A stretch of 64,000 nucleotides of DNA, from positions 248,001-312,000 of the forward strand of contig JAECYW010000028.1 of NCBI GenBank assembly GCA_023014335.1. Reading direction: 5' to 3'. Position 1 is the first letter of the stretch; each line of letters opens with the position of its first letter. The notes under the pieces are model-generated. The model was not told the DNA's origin. It saw only the letters and a list, made by a program, of their open reading frames with translations, and ran no database searches. This DNA is from Galerina marginata. Lineage: Eukaryota > Basidiomycota > Agaricomycetes > Agaricales > Galerinaceae. Made by a program: the position numbers and the translations under genes. Of the stretch, positions 48,278 through 61,979 are shown piece after piece.

Positions 48278-50914
48278 CTATAGGTCGATCAACAACGCTT
48301 CCTTCCTCTCCTCAAACCCAGACGGTATTGACGGTGCATACGCAGAGAACGCCGGCTGCGGCACGGCAGTCGGGGCATTGGGGAACTGGGGCAGAGCGAC
48401 GGGTGCCGGAGGCGGAGACGCCACTTGGTAGTGCTGTTGCTGCGGTTGCTGTTGCTGCTGGGCAGGAGGGGCGTGATATTGCTGTTGCTGCCGTTGATAT
48501 TGCGCTGGAGAGTGAGACGCCACGGTGTTGCTCCTCGCCAGATGCGATGACGGAGCCGTCGCGGATGCGGGTGAATAAGCGACTGAGTTGTGCCGATTTA
48601 GCGATGCCCCATGGGATGGTTGGAGCACTGGCGCTTGAGGTGCGGGGGGCTGGTACTGCGGTGCGGAAGGAGGGGACTGGGGGAGAAGGGTGGGAGAGGT
48701 GATTGACGGCGTGCTTTGTATGGAGGAAGACGGTGTTGGGGGACCCTGGGCATACGTTACGGGGGCATTATTGACGGGGGCGGCATATTGCTGATAGGGT
48801 GACTGGGCATATTGTTGTGATTGAAGAGGAGCAGAAACAGGCGGCGAGATTTGGGGTGCAGGAGGTCCCAGTGGTGGTGGTTGAGCATACTTGGGCTGTT
48901 GAGATTGATATGACTGTTGAAGTGGTTGCTGCTGTTGAGGTGGGGCTTGAGGCTGGTACGATTGCTGCACTGGAGTTTGCTGCCGCTGTTGCGGATACCA
49001 TTGGGACTGAGCCGGTTCGGGTCGCGAAGCCATTGCGTATTGAGGCTCGGTAGCCGGAGCCGGAGCAAATGCCGCCCGAGGAGACAGAGACTCCCTTTGC
49101 GGTTCGGCAGGCGCCTGGTAAGGTTGTTGTGGAGTCCATTGAGTATATCCAGTGGAGGCATAGCTTGGGTTATACGCCTGTTGTGGTTGCTGGTGTTGCT
49201 GATACGGCGCAGGGCTGACCGGGACGGCGGCGGTGGGTGTTCGCCATCGGGGCTGCGCCACCTGCTGTGAAAGAATTTGGTCGTACAGCTTAACCGCCTG
49301 AGATAATTGATCATGCATATCTGAAAGCATCTCTGAAAATATCAAGGTCAGCATATCTGGTGGCGGAGGATATCACTGTGACTCACGCTCTTTCCTCCCG
49401 GCATCGTCCAAGCTCAGGGCTAACTTCGGTCTCAACCCACTCGCCTTATCATACAGCTCAGTCACAGCCGGATACCTGGACAGATCTCTGCCGCCCTGAG
49501 CTTGGACCTGCTCAACTGTCTGGTTGAAGGTCAAAATAGCATCAGCCTCCAGAGGCTCTAGGTCGTAGTTGTGAAGCTTGGGCAACGGAGGCTGGCTAAC
49601 TGCCGGAGGATAGGATTGTGAATAGCCAGGGCCGGAGTAGGAATACGGAGCATCTTCAGTGCGAGGTGTCTCGACAACGATCGGAGCACTCGGTTTGGGT
49701 GCCGCGGCTTCTCTCAGACTGGCTTCGATGGCAGCTTTGAGGTCGGGATCGTCCTCTTCCTCAGTCTTTCGATCGGGATAGGTACCGCGGTCGATGATAG
49801 GTGGCTCCGAATAGCCCCACTTTGAAGGAGAAGGTTGAGAAGGAACGTATCCGGAACGAGCTCCGTTAACTTCTTGCAGTGAAAGTTGAATGGCCCTCTG
49901 GAGCTCGGCGTCCGCCAGTTCACGGGCACTCTTGTGTCGCTGGCCATGAAGACTGGTTGAATGGCGATGACCTTTGTCACTGATATTAAGTCGTTAGCAT
50001 GGGCAGATAGCGAATGCGCAAATTATACTTACACTTTGTCTGCCTTCTTCGTGAGCTTGGAGTGACAGCTATCGCACACTCTCACTTCTTGTGTGATGCC
50101 AAAGTGAGGCAAGGCCATGGTTTTCGACGAGCATGCTTGATCGAAGACTTGGCCACAATTACGACAGTGGTGCTTGCGGTTGGTAAATGAGAAAAGAGTA
50201 CGACAGCGGAGACAGACTTCGGAGTCAATCCATTCCGGGGCGGTCATGGTGTCGACCATAGCGGAGTTGGCAATTGCAAGGTCCTTCGGAGGAAATTTGT
50301 AACCTAGGACGGTGTGTAATCGTATCATACTCCGAGTTCAAAGACCTAAGAACTTACCTTCATTCGTCAACGTCTTGTACACCTGCCCCACGTAGCTCAA
50401 TGACGGCTTCCCTTCAAAAGCAATACTCCAATTCTGCACGAGCCGCAGGATGGTCTGTTTGACATCATGATTGAGCGTTGGCATCTTGAGTATGGAGACG
50501 AGATTGTCCATGAACTCCCGAGAAGCGACCTCAGCGAGAAACAGGTCACCGCCGTTCTTTATACAGATATCTGTCAACTAGAAAAACGGTTGATTACTTT
50601 GATGTAATTCAGAATCTGCCAATCTGGAGACTCACGCTGAGCGCTAGCAGTTGCACATTTGGATTCTTGTGGTTCAGCCGGCGTTTGAGAGCACGCATCG
50701 CATCCTTCGCTGGCGCCGACTTTGAGCGAATTTGATCACATATTTCGAGATTCAGGGCGATATCCTCTCCGCCCGCTGGTAGGAGTTCTGATGTAGCTTT
50801 GTCTGCAAACGTCACATCATGAGCCTGTGCACCGACCCCGCTTGATAACTGGAACTCACCGACGGCCTCATCGAGCTGAGAAGTTCCCCAAATCCACGCG
50901 CCTATGCTTGCCAT
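48278..50914 (-). CDS. VPS27: ESCRT-0 subunit Vps27 (HRS)
   Basis: Starts [20 protein letters not shown] at 50914. The VHS domain runs from [16 protein letters not shown] through LLALSVSL to [23 protein letters not shown] zinc finger follows, with [10 protein letters not shown], then RKHHCRNCG and VRVCDSC, which binds PI3P on endosomes. There are two ubiquitin-interacting motifs: [14 protein letters not shown] and [15 protein letters not shown] conserved middle helix region ([17 protein letters not shown]) and a 300-residue Pro/Gln-rich tail follow. The tail ends KEALLIDL, resembling a clathrin box at the extreme C-terminus. The protein sorts ubiquitinated cargo into multivesicular bodies. 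Short introns; the stop begins the 3' end at 48278. Confidence 0.94.
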
Positions 50915-51150
50915 GGGTAATTTGTAAGAGATTTGTAGTAGATGGAAGTAGTAGTCAAGGAAAGAAAGTGACGATCGAACTGTTCTTGTTGGGTTCTGTT
51001 CTGGTACTTGATGATGAAACTGCCGCGCAGCGGTGCAAGTGCTGACTAATACTCTGCCTCTTGCCTTCAAGTCGGCATTGCTCGCTTCCACAGATAAATA
51101 TATCTACTTTCTTCAATTTTACAGTGATTCCACGCTTTATCTCACCCAGC
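50915..51150. promoter_or_regulatory. Divergent promoter, VPS27 / ARP5
   Basis: 236 bp between opposing start codons, so both promoters must lie here or overlap the 5' ends. I see no named element. Confidence 0.5.
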
Positions 51151-54100
51151 ATGGATCCAGAGACGGCGCCTGAGGCCCAAAACATATTCCGTCTCCCAAC
51201 TACATACCAGCCGAGCCTACCACCGCCTACGGAGCCATACGACGACCACCGAGATGTACACACACCCATCGTCATCGACAACGGCTCTACCAACCTCAGA
51301 TGGGGCTTCGGCACGTCGAATACTCCATACGCAGGTCCTAACGCGATCGCGAAGTACAAGGAACGCAAGACGAACAAGCCGCTGCTGCTTTTCGGTGAAG
51401 GCATCGACTCGGAGAGCGGCGCGAGAGGGCAGGCGAGGACACCATGGGAGGGAGACGTGTTGTTGAACTTTGACGCGCTGGTGAGCAGCTCGTTGTTTCT
51501 GTCTCTGGGTATCTGGCGCTGGACGAGGAACCTGACAGTGTTATCCTCGAGACGTAGGAAAATGCACTGGACTATGCCTTCATACAACTTGGCATCGACA
51601 CGCCGACCGTCGACCATCCTGTGCTCATGACGGAACGGCTATGTAGCCCATTACATTCTCGAGCGCGTAAGTCGCGTTCCAGGCTCTTATATCTCTAACA
51701 AGCTCACGTTGTTGTCTTTCAAGTCACCTCCGAACTTATGTTTGAGCTCTACTCAGTACCGTCCTTGACATACTGCGTCGACGGCATCATGTCTTTCTAC
51801 CAAAACAACCTCCCTCCACCAAGCCAACCTTTCTCCGCAAATGGACTCGTGCTTTCATTCAACACAGCATCAACATCCGTCATCCCAATCCTCAGAGGCA
51901 AAGGACTTTTAAGCCACGCCAAACGGTACTTGAGCACCATTGGTATTATCAAACTTTCTAAGAGTCATGCATTACAGGATACCATGGGGTGCTTCCCAAT
52001 CATCAGAGTACCTGCTCAAGCTGATCCAGCTCAAGTACCCCAACTTCCCAACTCGCGTAACCACAACACAGACCAACGTCAGTCCCTTCAAAATACATAC
52101 TTCATTACCGCGTATCTAATTTGTCTACCGACTCCAGTGGATGCTGCACAATTTCTGCGAAGTAGCCACAGATTTTTCTGGGCGTCTCCGCCAACTCCGT
52201 GATGCATCGAACATGCGGGCATCAGAAGTGGTTGTCCAATTCCCATTCACTGTCCCAGTGACTGAGGAGAAAACAGAAGAGGAACTCGCCCGAATAGCAG
52301 AGAAGCGGAGAGAGCAAGGGAAGAAGCTTCAAGAGATGGCTGCGAAAACGAGAATGGAAAAGGTACGGTTTTTTGTACATTTGCAAGCTGTCCTTGTTTC
52401 TGAGAACGCCAATTCGACCTGTAGCTGCTGCAGAAGGAGAATGACCTACAATACCTGACCAACCTGAAGGAGACTAAGGCCACTGAAAACAAGAAAGAAT
52501 GGCTGGTATGTTATCTACTAACTTTGCACGTTCTAAAGTGACTAATAACCCTCCCCGCAGAGCAAATTGCAAGCAGAAAACCTCGACAATGAGGCTGCAT
52601 TAGACGAAACGATCAAGAAGCTCGAAAACGACCTCAAAAAGGTACGGAAGAAGGACGCTGGAGAGGCCGACGACGGTCCTGTAAGTGTTCATCTTGGAGT
52701 CATTACCCTCTTTCAACATACTCACTCGACTGATGTATCCAGCAAGAAGAGCCTTCATTCCCTCTCATCGACGTCCCAGACGCCGACGTAAGTCCTCCCA
52801 CCAACAATAAAGCGTCTCTCCTAATCTGACAGGCCAACTCTACCTACAGCTAGACGAAGAGGGCTTGAAAGAAAAGAAAAAGCAAAAGCTACTCAAAGCC
52901 GGCTTTGAAGCCCGGGCCCGTGCCAGGAAAGAGAAAGAACGGGAGAAAGAAGAAAGAGAGCGAGAGGAAAAGAAGGAGGAAGAAGAGCGTGATATGGACC
53001 TTGGTGGTTGGGCGAGGAAGCTGCGACAGGAGCAGGAGGTCGGTGCCTGCTTTGTACTTGCTGCATTTTTGGGTTAACATGTCTAACAATGCTTCTTTCC
53101 CCCTGATTCATTACTTTAGGCGCTCATGGCAAAAATCAAAGACAGATCACGCAGGAAGGCAGCGCTGACTGACAGGAAGAGTGCTGCTGCTCAAGCTCGA
53201 ATGAAGAATATCGCGTCTTTGGCTGCCGACGACCGCGTGTCCCAAAAGGCAAAGAAGCGGAAAGGAGGTGGAGGTACGCTATCCTTAATCCTGGGTTTGC
53301 TCTCAGATCTGACCTCAGGCCTTGTCCTGCAGAGGATATGTTTGGCGCAGACGATGCAGATTGGGCGATCTACCGCAAAATCGTAAGCCAATCTTTGTCC
53401 GCTATTTGCAAATCTTCCCCATCTAAATCACAAACCAGAATACAGCAGCACCTTCCTCCGACGAAGAAGACGACCTCTCGCAATTGCAACTCATTGAGCA
53501 GAAATTGCTGATGCACGACCCGACTTTCACGAACAGACACACTCACGCATCAATCGCCACCCAAAGGTCCGCTTTGATGTCGGCTTTCAGGCCCTCCTAC
53601 GAAGAGGGGAACGTCGAAGGTTCGTTTTTGTTGTATTAATTTCTTTGTGACTGGTTATTGAGGGTTTATGAACAGGCGGCACACGTATTCACCTCAATAC
53701 TGAGCGGTGGAGGGTCTGCGAGGCGTATTTCTCCCCTGGAATGGCAGGAGTAGACTCCGCAGGTCTCGCAGAGGTAATACACAACCTCATCCCCTCCTTC
53801 ATCGAATCGAGGTCGCGGAGTCAGGCTTTAGATTACCCCGCCGACAGAGCCGAGCTCATTCAAGTGCGTATTTTTTCATCCTCGCCTCGACGCAGATTCA
53901 CATTCTAATTTCGTGAACAGAATATCTTCCTCACCGGCTCCGCTTGCCAATTCCCGGGGCTCAAAGAGCGCCTGCACGACGTCCTGCAGTCGCTGTTGCC
54001 GCCAGGATCCCCGATCAATATCATCCGCGCTGCGGACCCGGCGCTAGACGCGTGGAAGGGCATGGCGGCGTTCAGCCGGACGGAGGAGTTCGCGAGGGTT

Positions 54101-54226
54101 GGTGTCACGAAGCAAGAGTATGACGAGTATGGTGGCGAGAGGATCAAGAGGTGGTGGGGTGGTAATTGGAATAGTGCAATTGAGTCGTTAGATGGAGAGG
54201 ACCACAAGATGCAGGTGGATGATTAA
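51151..54226 (+). CDS. ARP5: Actin-related protein Arp5 (INO80 complex)
   Basis: Starts MDPETAPEAQNIFRLPTTYQ at 51151. The actin fold opens with HTPIVIDNGSTNLRWGF (phosphate loop 1). It continues with ENALDYAFIQLGID, LMFELYSVPSLTYCVDG and the middle LLKLIQLKYPNFPTR. As usual for Arp5, a long, highly charged coiled insertion (LKEKKKQKLLKAGFEARARA, then REREEKKEEEERDMDLGGW) splits the actin domain. It resumes at GTRIHLNTERWRVCEAYFSP, IFLTGSACQFPGLKERL and AWKGMAAFSRTEEF. It ends with the family's GGERIKRWWGGNWN and a short acidic tail. About 13 small introns. Arp5 with Ies6 couples INO80 to nucleosome sliding. Confidence 0.94.
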
Positions 54227-54604
54227 TCGACACATTACCACCAGCTTTTTGATCTGGCTTTCACGTTTCGTTTCTTGTTGCTTTCTGATGTATGCCATGC
54301 TGATGTAAATGTATTACAACCTGATAGACGCGTAATTGGATGAGGTGGAATGGGTGGTCATGATGTGGGGCCAAAGTACTATGTGTGCACAGGTAACAAA
54401 AGGAGGAAGGGTAAGTACTGTAGGAGAAACGTTTGCCGATAATAAAATAACACGAAACGCTCGTACAGCAGTAGTATATTTCCAAAAAAACCAATGATAC
54501 AACAACAACAGTAGCAGGAGCAACGGCGAAACACTGACAGCGGCAACCGAAAGAGACAGATGTCCGAACCCCGGCTCGGCGACCGGGTTCGTAGAGGGGG
54601 TGGT
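54227..54604. other. ARP5-SEC4 intergenic region
   Basis: 378 bp between convergent genes. No gene is seen; it is presumably two 3' UTRs. A short CAA-rich run is at 54503-54511. Confidence 0.5.
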
Positions 54605-55507
<903 letters not shown>

Positions 55508-55691
55508 TATCAGGAAGATCTCGTAGTCTGGGCGTGTTGAGTGGGACGGAGCTGGAGGAGACGAAGGTAAGTGACAGAGCAGGTACGTGACAGCCTGTCA
55601 CTTCAAGGAGATCACATAAGAGGCCCACGTGACCACGGTTCGCGTCGTGAATTGAAATCGAAAGTGTCTCCTGCAACATACCGCAGTGGAT
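55508..55691. promoter_or_regulatory. Divergent promoter, SEC4 / DBF2
   Basis: 184 bp between opposing starts. It contains an inverted pair of gtgac/gtcac-type words, for example gtgacagcctgtcac around 55588-55602, a short palindrome that could be a factor site. No known element is assigned. Confidence 0.45.
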
Positions 55692-57690
55692 ATGCCGCCA
55701 TCCTCGCAGCCGCCCGCTTCTCCAACCAAGCAAATATCAGGGCTGCCAGAGTACTCGTCGCCTTTTTATCGCGATGTCCACATGGATACAGCAAAAGGCC
55801 TGACCGCCGTGCAAAGCTACAATGATATTCGAATGGCTACCGCGAAAGGACACCATCTCAACGACGATATCAATATGGAGACTGCCAGAGGCGGTCCAAC
55901 AGTGAAGCAAGCCGGATTCCAAGTTTGGGAGCGGGAATTGTTGGAGAGCAGCGAGGTGAAGCGGAAATCAACAGTCGCCCAGCTGTGTACGCACCAAGGC
56001 CGACTTTCTTATCTCATTCTGACTTGTCCGTCGCCTCAGATTTTCTGGATTATTATTTCCAGACACTGGGCTACATCGCCGCACGGAAAGATCGACGCTC
56101 AAAGTTCGATCAGGACACGGCCGCTCGCCATCTCAAAAGCGCGGAATACGCAAAGGAGTTCAAGTCGTACTGCGGTCGCGAGCGTGTCATATTGCGGAGA
56201 CGGCGGACGAAGCTGAAAGTTGACCAGTTCCACATCATCGCCCAGGTAGGACAGGGCGGGTATGGTGAGGTTTTCCTGGCGAGAAAGCAAGAATCAGGAG
56301 AGGTGTGCGCACTGAAGAAGATGAGAAAGCGTACGCTATTCAAAATGGATGAGGCAAGTCCCTAGCCATCTCTATATCAGCGCTCTGTCTCAACTTGATC
56401 CAAAGATCCGGCATGTCCTCGTTGAGCGAGATATTTTAACAGCTACCAAGACGCCGTGGCTAGTACGCCTTCTATACGCATTCCAAGATCCCGAACACGT
56501 CTACCTTGCCATGGAATATGTACCAGGAGGCGATTTTAGAACACTCCTCAATAATTCAGGCGTGTTGAAAGAGGAACACGCGAGATTCTACATCAGCGAG
56601 ATGTTCGCCGCTGTGAGCGAGCTACACAAGCTGGGATACATTCATCGTGATCTCAAACCCGAGGTGTGTAACTCTACTGTACGAATCAGAGCCTCCTGAT
56701 TAATCTCTTATTAGAATTTTCTTGTCGATGGTACAGGCCATGTCAAGCTAACAGATTTTGGACTTGCCACTGGAGCTCTGAACCCAAAACGCATAGAATC
56801 ATTGAAAGTCAAGGTATGTTCACCCATCCTCCGTCCAAGTATACCGAATGACTCCTATAAAGCTGGACAAAGTCAAAGATAACCAGGTCATCCACCGCTC
56901 TACCATTGAACGTCGCTCTATCTACCGATCCATCCGCCATGAAGACCCACGGTACGCAGATTCCATAGTCGGCTCCCCAGACTATATGGTACGTCCCCTT
57001 GATCACCAGAGAAAAATGTTCACCACGTCAACGACCTTTACTTAGGCTCCAGAAGTCTTGCGAGGCAAACCCTACACATACTCCGTCGATTTCTGGTCTC
57101 TCGGCTGCATACTATTCGAGTTCCTGGCCGGCTTTCCCCCATTCAGCGGCAGCACCCCCGACGAAACATGGACGAACCTCAAAAACTGGACGAAAGTCCT
57201 GCGCAGACCCGAATACGACAAGCCAGAGGACCTCATCTTCAACCTAAGCGACGTCGCATGGGACGCCGTAACCCGGTACGTTTGTCAATCCTTTTCTGTA
57301 CATTTCATCGCATAGCATAACTCACACCGCCCTCTTCCTAGATTAATCGCCCACGCCAGCGTGCGCTACGCGACCCTCGCCCAATTGACCACTCACCCCT
57401 TCTTCAAACACGTCCGCTGGGACGACCTGCGCGCCGTCCGCGCGCCCTTCGTGCCCGCGCTCGACTCCGAGATCGACACGGGGTACTACGACGACTTCTC
57501 CTCGCCCGAGGACATGGCCAAGTACGCCGAGGTGAAGGAGAAGCAGATGAACGTCGAGAAGGTCAAGGAGAAGGAGGAGCCGTTCGCAAGGGGCGTGTGG
57601 GTTGGCTTCACGTTTGGGAAGAACGGGCCTGGCGCGAAGGCTGCTATCCCTGGTGGATACGATGACGGCGCTCTGGCGACTATTTTCTAG
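55692..57690 (+). CDS. DBF2: NDR/LATS-family mitotic exit kinase, Dbf2 / Sid2 type
   Basis: The start ATG is at 55692 ([20 protein letters not shown]). The Mob1-binding N-lobe helix is [20 protein letters not shown] and [15 protein letters not shown]. The kinase domain has [13 protein letters not shown] (glycine loop), ALKKM (lysine), the family's [39 protein letters not shown], then the AGC insert and [34 protein letters not shown] follows. The C-terminal hydrophobic motif sits in [11 protein letters not shown]. The ESL after DFGL and the short insert before GSPDYM are the Dbf2/Sid2 signature. It acts with Mob1 in the mitotic exit and septation networks. Roughly seven introns; stop at 57690. 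Confidence 0.92.
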
Positions 57691-59587
57691 ATTTGGGGTA
57701 CTTATTTTTTTTTTGTCGACTTGACTCTGGTTCAGTTTCCTTGTCTCCCCGGCCCCCTAATATTACATACCCTATCCCTTCCTTTGCATACGATACCAAC
57801 CTGTACCTGTTTAGAACCTAAAGTGACGATACCTGTTTGTAAATTTTTATGGAACCTGTATGTAACAATTTTTGTGCAAGTGTGAAATTATGCCCCTTGG
57901 TCCCTGACAGTCGCCTACTCACACCGCAAAGTTCTGCGAAGTTTCTCGACCGTGTCAAACACAGTTTCTCCCTCCACGACGTCCATCGGATACGGCTCTT
58001 GTTATTTCAAAGGAACTTGTCGAACTTATTATGAATTAGCCTTGGGTATGACGGACAACCCGCATGGTCAGTTCCGCAACTTCCGTTAAGCGCTTCTCGC
58101 ATTTGGTCAACCACCACCCAAGACTTGAACAGCTTTTCTCCCGAATTCTAATCACAGAATCTCGTCAGTCTGGCTAGTGCAAAAGCTATGGGATATTATG
58201 AGGCAGATTCGCAGAATCCCTAAATCTTGCTCTTACATCGTCGCTCTGGACGTCCCTCTTCTACACAATGATGTGGGAACGGGTCATAGTCTGACCTCAG
58301 TGATCTCTGAAATTCTGGACAACCAAAGGGCCTGGAAACGAAAAAACTACAGTAAAAGAGGAACCCGATCCACAGACAATTGAAAGCACTTCATATGGAG
58401 TCCACCGGCTTCCGACATTTATCTGTCTATCTTCGCCGTTCTTCCGATCTCTGTACATTAATTTCTTTTCCCTCGAAAGGCTGGATGGTTTGTGTAGCAC
58501 ATAAAACTTGCCTTTAAATCATCCATCGAAGGTCATCCTCAGATTCCCTTTTTCCTGGGCGGCCTGAACGCAGAGGCAATGGCTGTCTTTCGTCGGCTCT
58601 ATTATCGCATACAAATTTCTGCCAACTCGAAGATCTGGAATTATTTCCAGTGAGATAGCGGGTTTGTCACTATTTTTTAGATATGGCGTCCTTGCGCTTG
58701 ACTTGCCTTGATTTCGGTTGGTTTCTCAGTCATCCTAATGTTAATTTTACACACCCTTTTCCCTCCTTTGCATACGACACCTACCTGTACCTATCTAGGA
58801 AGGTAAGTGACAATACTGTCTGTAACTCTTTCATGAATCCTGGATGTGATATATCCTGTACGAGAAAACGTTTGGAGGATAACGAGAGCCTGGCCGCCGG
58901 AATGTACGAAACCCACTAATATTCGCGATTGTGCAGATAAAATACAACAAACAGCGGAGCAACAGAAGAGATCCGATCACAGCAATCATGGCACTACACA
59001 TTATGTATAATGTCCAGGGTATGTACAAGTGTGACAGGCAAAACAGACAGCAAGCATGTGCGACAAAAAGCGAGTGGAGAACAGCGCCGAATCCCGATGC
59101 CAGTGCAAGCGCCACTGTCGAGTAAAGTTTTGCTTGTCCCAGGCGAACAGGCGAGTGGCTGGTCTCCAGGTCAACGACAGCGTTCAAACGATAAAACGAC
59201 AAACGAAACAGGGGCGGATGTATATACAAAGACACCGGATTAACGAAATAAATACAGTAATAAGCGATTGAGTTCAGTTGACGAGGGAAGATGGACAGGT
59301 GGGGTGGAATGAGAGTGTCCGATATGTACGACGTCGACGGCGAAGCGAATGTGTTAAACTTTAAAGCTTAAAGACGGTTGACTATGAAACATGAAGATGA
59401 AAACAAGTCCAAGAAAAGGGTCGTAGGAGGGGTTTCCAGTAAGGAGAACAGGGCATGAACGGACGTTAAAGACTGTGAAGAGAAGGTGCATCAGATTAGG
59501 GTGAAACAGCCGATGGAGGGAACGAGGAAAACGCACGGGTGGGCATAGTATTAAGTTAAGTACGAAAGAAATTAGCGGAGTGTACGA
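57691..59587. other. Gene-poor region with a degraded duplicate of the DBF2 3' end
   Basis: No gene can be supported. From about 58660 to 58862 the sequence repeats the DBF2 terminus and 3' UTR (57679-57870). Both pass from an actattttYtag-like stop through a T/C-rich stretch to cctttgcatacgaYacc and tacctgtacc, and on to tgtaactYtttcatg-like sequence. The copies differ at many sites, so the duplication is old. A 68-codon frame at 58177-58383 has no recognisable domain. Confidence 0.5.
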
Positions 59588-60639
59588 TTAAAATCTGCGT
59601 GGGGCGGGCATCTTGTGCATTGGTCTCTTCGTGGTGGGGTGAACCCATGGCTTGCGGTCGTACTTGAGAATTCACAGGAATATGTCAGCTTGGGACCAAA
59701 GAAATGGGGGAAACAAGGACTGACCTTCGGTCGCTTCTCGAGGCTGTCATCCTCCATGTCAATATCACACGCGATGGACTTGCGTTTGATGGATATCGTC
59801 AACTTGGGCATCTCCTCATCCTATCAGAAACCAAAAAAAAAATCAATAAACCGCGAAAGGAACAACGAAGCGGAAAAACGCACAGGTGTAACCGGTCCAG
59901 TCGTGCTGCTGGAGGAAGAGGATCTAGAGCTGGTACCTGAGCTTAAGCCACTGGAGATATCAGAGCCCCAGCTGAGGCGACTAAGATCTACAGGGAGTTG
60001 CAGGCGCGGAGGGCTCCTTCCCGTAACGCTCGGAAGTGGGCCAACAGGAGAAAAGGCGATGTCCTCTTCTTCAGCCGTTGTGGGCAGGTCCATGCCCTCC
60101 TCGTAGTCCGACGAATAGACGACGTTTACTCCATCTCCCTCCTCTTCCTCGTCTTCATCGACCGTCGACGCCGACCAGCGCGAGGTAACGGGACGCCACG
60201 GCACGTTCTGGCCTCTTAACACCTTCGGAGCCTCCACCTTGACCGACAAGTCGGGTGTCAAAGCGACGTTAGAGTACGCCGACACACAGGAGAGCATATC
60301 GTCGGCTTGGACATTTTGCGGGATGTCGCACCTCAAGGTCGGCCTGCTCGGCTTCTTCACCATCAGGAACTGGGGAGCCGGGGGAGGCGACACGACGCGG
60401 TCGATAACGGGAAGGGGAATGGTGCTGATCTGCTTGGGGTCGAGTTTGAGCGCGGCCTCGATGCTGACTTTAAGCTTGAGCGACCTAGCGTGCTTGCGGG
60501 CGTGGTAGGTCGGGCGAAGGGAGTTGCGCACGGCGGCTGCGACTTGGGAGTAGTGCGCGTTGGCGCGGCGGAGGATGTAGAGGAGATTCCTGACGTGGGG
60601 GCGGGACATTTCTTGAGTGGCTGCGATGGGAGAAGACAT
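59588..60639 (-). CDS. Conserved fungal protein of unknown function
   Basis: Start MSSPIAATQEMSRPHVRNLL at 60639. Longer in-frame starts upstream have no coding character. Residues about 10-60 form a basic amphipathic helix region (LLYILRRANAHYSQVAAAVR). Serine/proline-rich and acidic segments follow (STVDEDEEEEGDGVNVVYSS). A second exon DEEMPKLTISIKRKSIACDI and a third exon YDRKPWVHPTTKRPMHKMPA end the protein at a stop at 59588-59590. Splice sites are good and the gene looks intact. I do not recognise a named domain. Predicted disorder and basic motifs suggest a nuclear protein, but that is only an inference. Confidence 0.65.
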
Positions 60640-61328
60640 GTTGGGGGTATCGATGGCAGTGATGATGTTGGTAATATGTAAAGCGACGGAAAGCAAGAAC
60701 AAAAGACGAAAGCGATGAGACTTGAGCGACTTGGAAGAAGAGCAATACGACAAAGCGATGCGATGCGGTGAACAGAAGTCAGAATGAACGAGTCGTGGTC
60801 GTCGTAGTGGATCGTATTCCGCGGACAACACGCACTGCGTGTATAAACGAAGGAAAGGTCGTGGAGGGGAACAAAAAAGAGGAGGGGCGAGGAAAGCCGT
60901 CGAAGGGGGAACAGCAAGCTCGGTCTGGCGGAATATCAATCTGAAGCACCCGGGTTATAAAGCGGGTCCTGACGATGGACCCACAACTAGGAAAGCCACC
61001 GAAGCGAGACAAAAGACCTGAGAATTGATCAGGAGCGCATGTATGGATAGCGCAATTGTCACAGGGGCCTCGTCCAGAAAGAACAAGGTCCACAGGAAAG
61101 GCGCTAAATGACCAAATGAGCAGCCGTTGTACTTTTGTCTTCACATATTGAGCACTTCCTTTTTGGGGAATGCCTTTTGTTTTCGGCACCCACGATCGAG
61201 CACGTGACGCATAAAATCGCGAGATCGTCGCGGGTGTACTTTTGGAGGATACATACAGGTCGAAGATCCCTGCTTTCGTCCATCAGATCTGCTCGTAATT
61301 CTAAAACACAACAATAGGGCGGGCGCCG
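60640..61328. other. Divergent intergenic region, unknown gene / RPA12
   Basis: 689 bp with no gene. It holds the promoters of both flanking genes. A cacgtg E-box (61201-61206) lies about 125 bp upstream of RPA12. Confidence 0.5.
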
Positions 61329-61978
61329 ATGTCCTCTTCTAGCGCCCACAAAGTCGGTGAGCAGCGAGGATATGACTCGGTTGAAAAGAGGTACTCACCA
61401 GAAGCTAGGCTCGCTCTTGTTCTGTCCTGACTGCGGGACGCTGCTGTCTCTACCGAGGGATGGAGAAACGGTGGTGACTTGCGAGCAATGTGGCCGTGAC
61501 GAACCGGCGAGTTGTAAGTTTGCCTACTATTGAAATTTCGTCACAGCAAGGAACTTGGTTGACCTGGTTAGCGTATGAAAACGTTATCATCACGACACGT
61601 TCAGACCCTGAAGCCTTTCCGTCTGCGCTGAGGCAGAAGCGGAAGACACAGACGAAACACCACGAAACAGGAGATCAAGGCACTCTGGTGAGTTGGCACC
61701 TGGTGAGCTCACAAACGACGACTGATTTTGGACATGCAGGTGTCTGAAAAATGCCCGTCGTGCGGGCACCTTGAGGCTTATTCGAAGGAGATGCAGGTAT
61801 GTCTGTTGGACAGGAAACACGACAGGAGAGAAATGACTGTGATTGCAGCTACGGAGCGCGGACGAGGGCTCGACGGTATTCTACACGGTGCGCTGACTCT
61901 TATTTTGTGGTGGCTTGGGCTGACTGTGGGTGTGGGTAGTGTGCATCTTGCAAGCACGGATGGCGGGTGAACAACTAG
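61329..61978 (+). CDS. RPA12: RNA polymerase I subunit Rpa12 (A12.2)
   Basis: The start at 61329 gives MSSSSAHKV. A short intron (acceptor after aagctag) leads to GSLLFCPDCGTLLSLPRDGE and VVTCEQCG, the N-terminal zinc ribbon. The C-terminal TFIIS-like zinc ribbon is EKCPSCGHLEAYSKEMQ, LRSADEGSTVFYTC and ASCKHGWRVNN. The DE pair in SADEG is the acidic hairpin that supports RNA cleavage. Stop TAG at 61976-61978. Five exons. It takes part in Pol I transcript cleavage and termination. It ends one base from the OST5 stop on the other strand. Confidence 0.92.
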
Positions 61979-61979
61979 G

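Noticed and set aside
48917..49270. Plus-strand frame opposite the Gln-rich tail of VPS27
   Set aside because: It is a leucine-rich mirror of CAG/CAA codons and not a gene.
60640..60939. Longer start for the unknown protein at 59588-60639
   Set aside because: The upstream in-frame 100 codons are low-complexity and overlap the promoter; the ATG at 60639 begins the helix with coding character.
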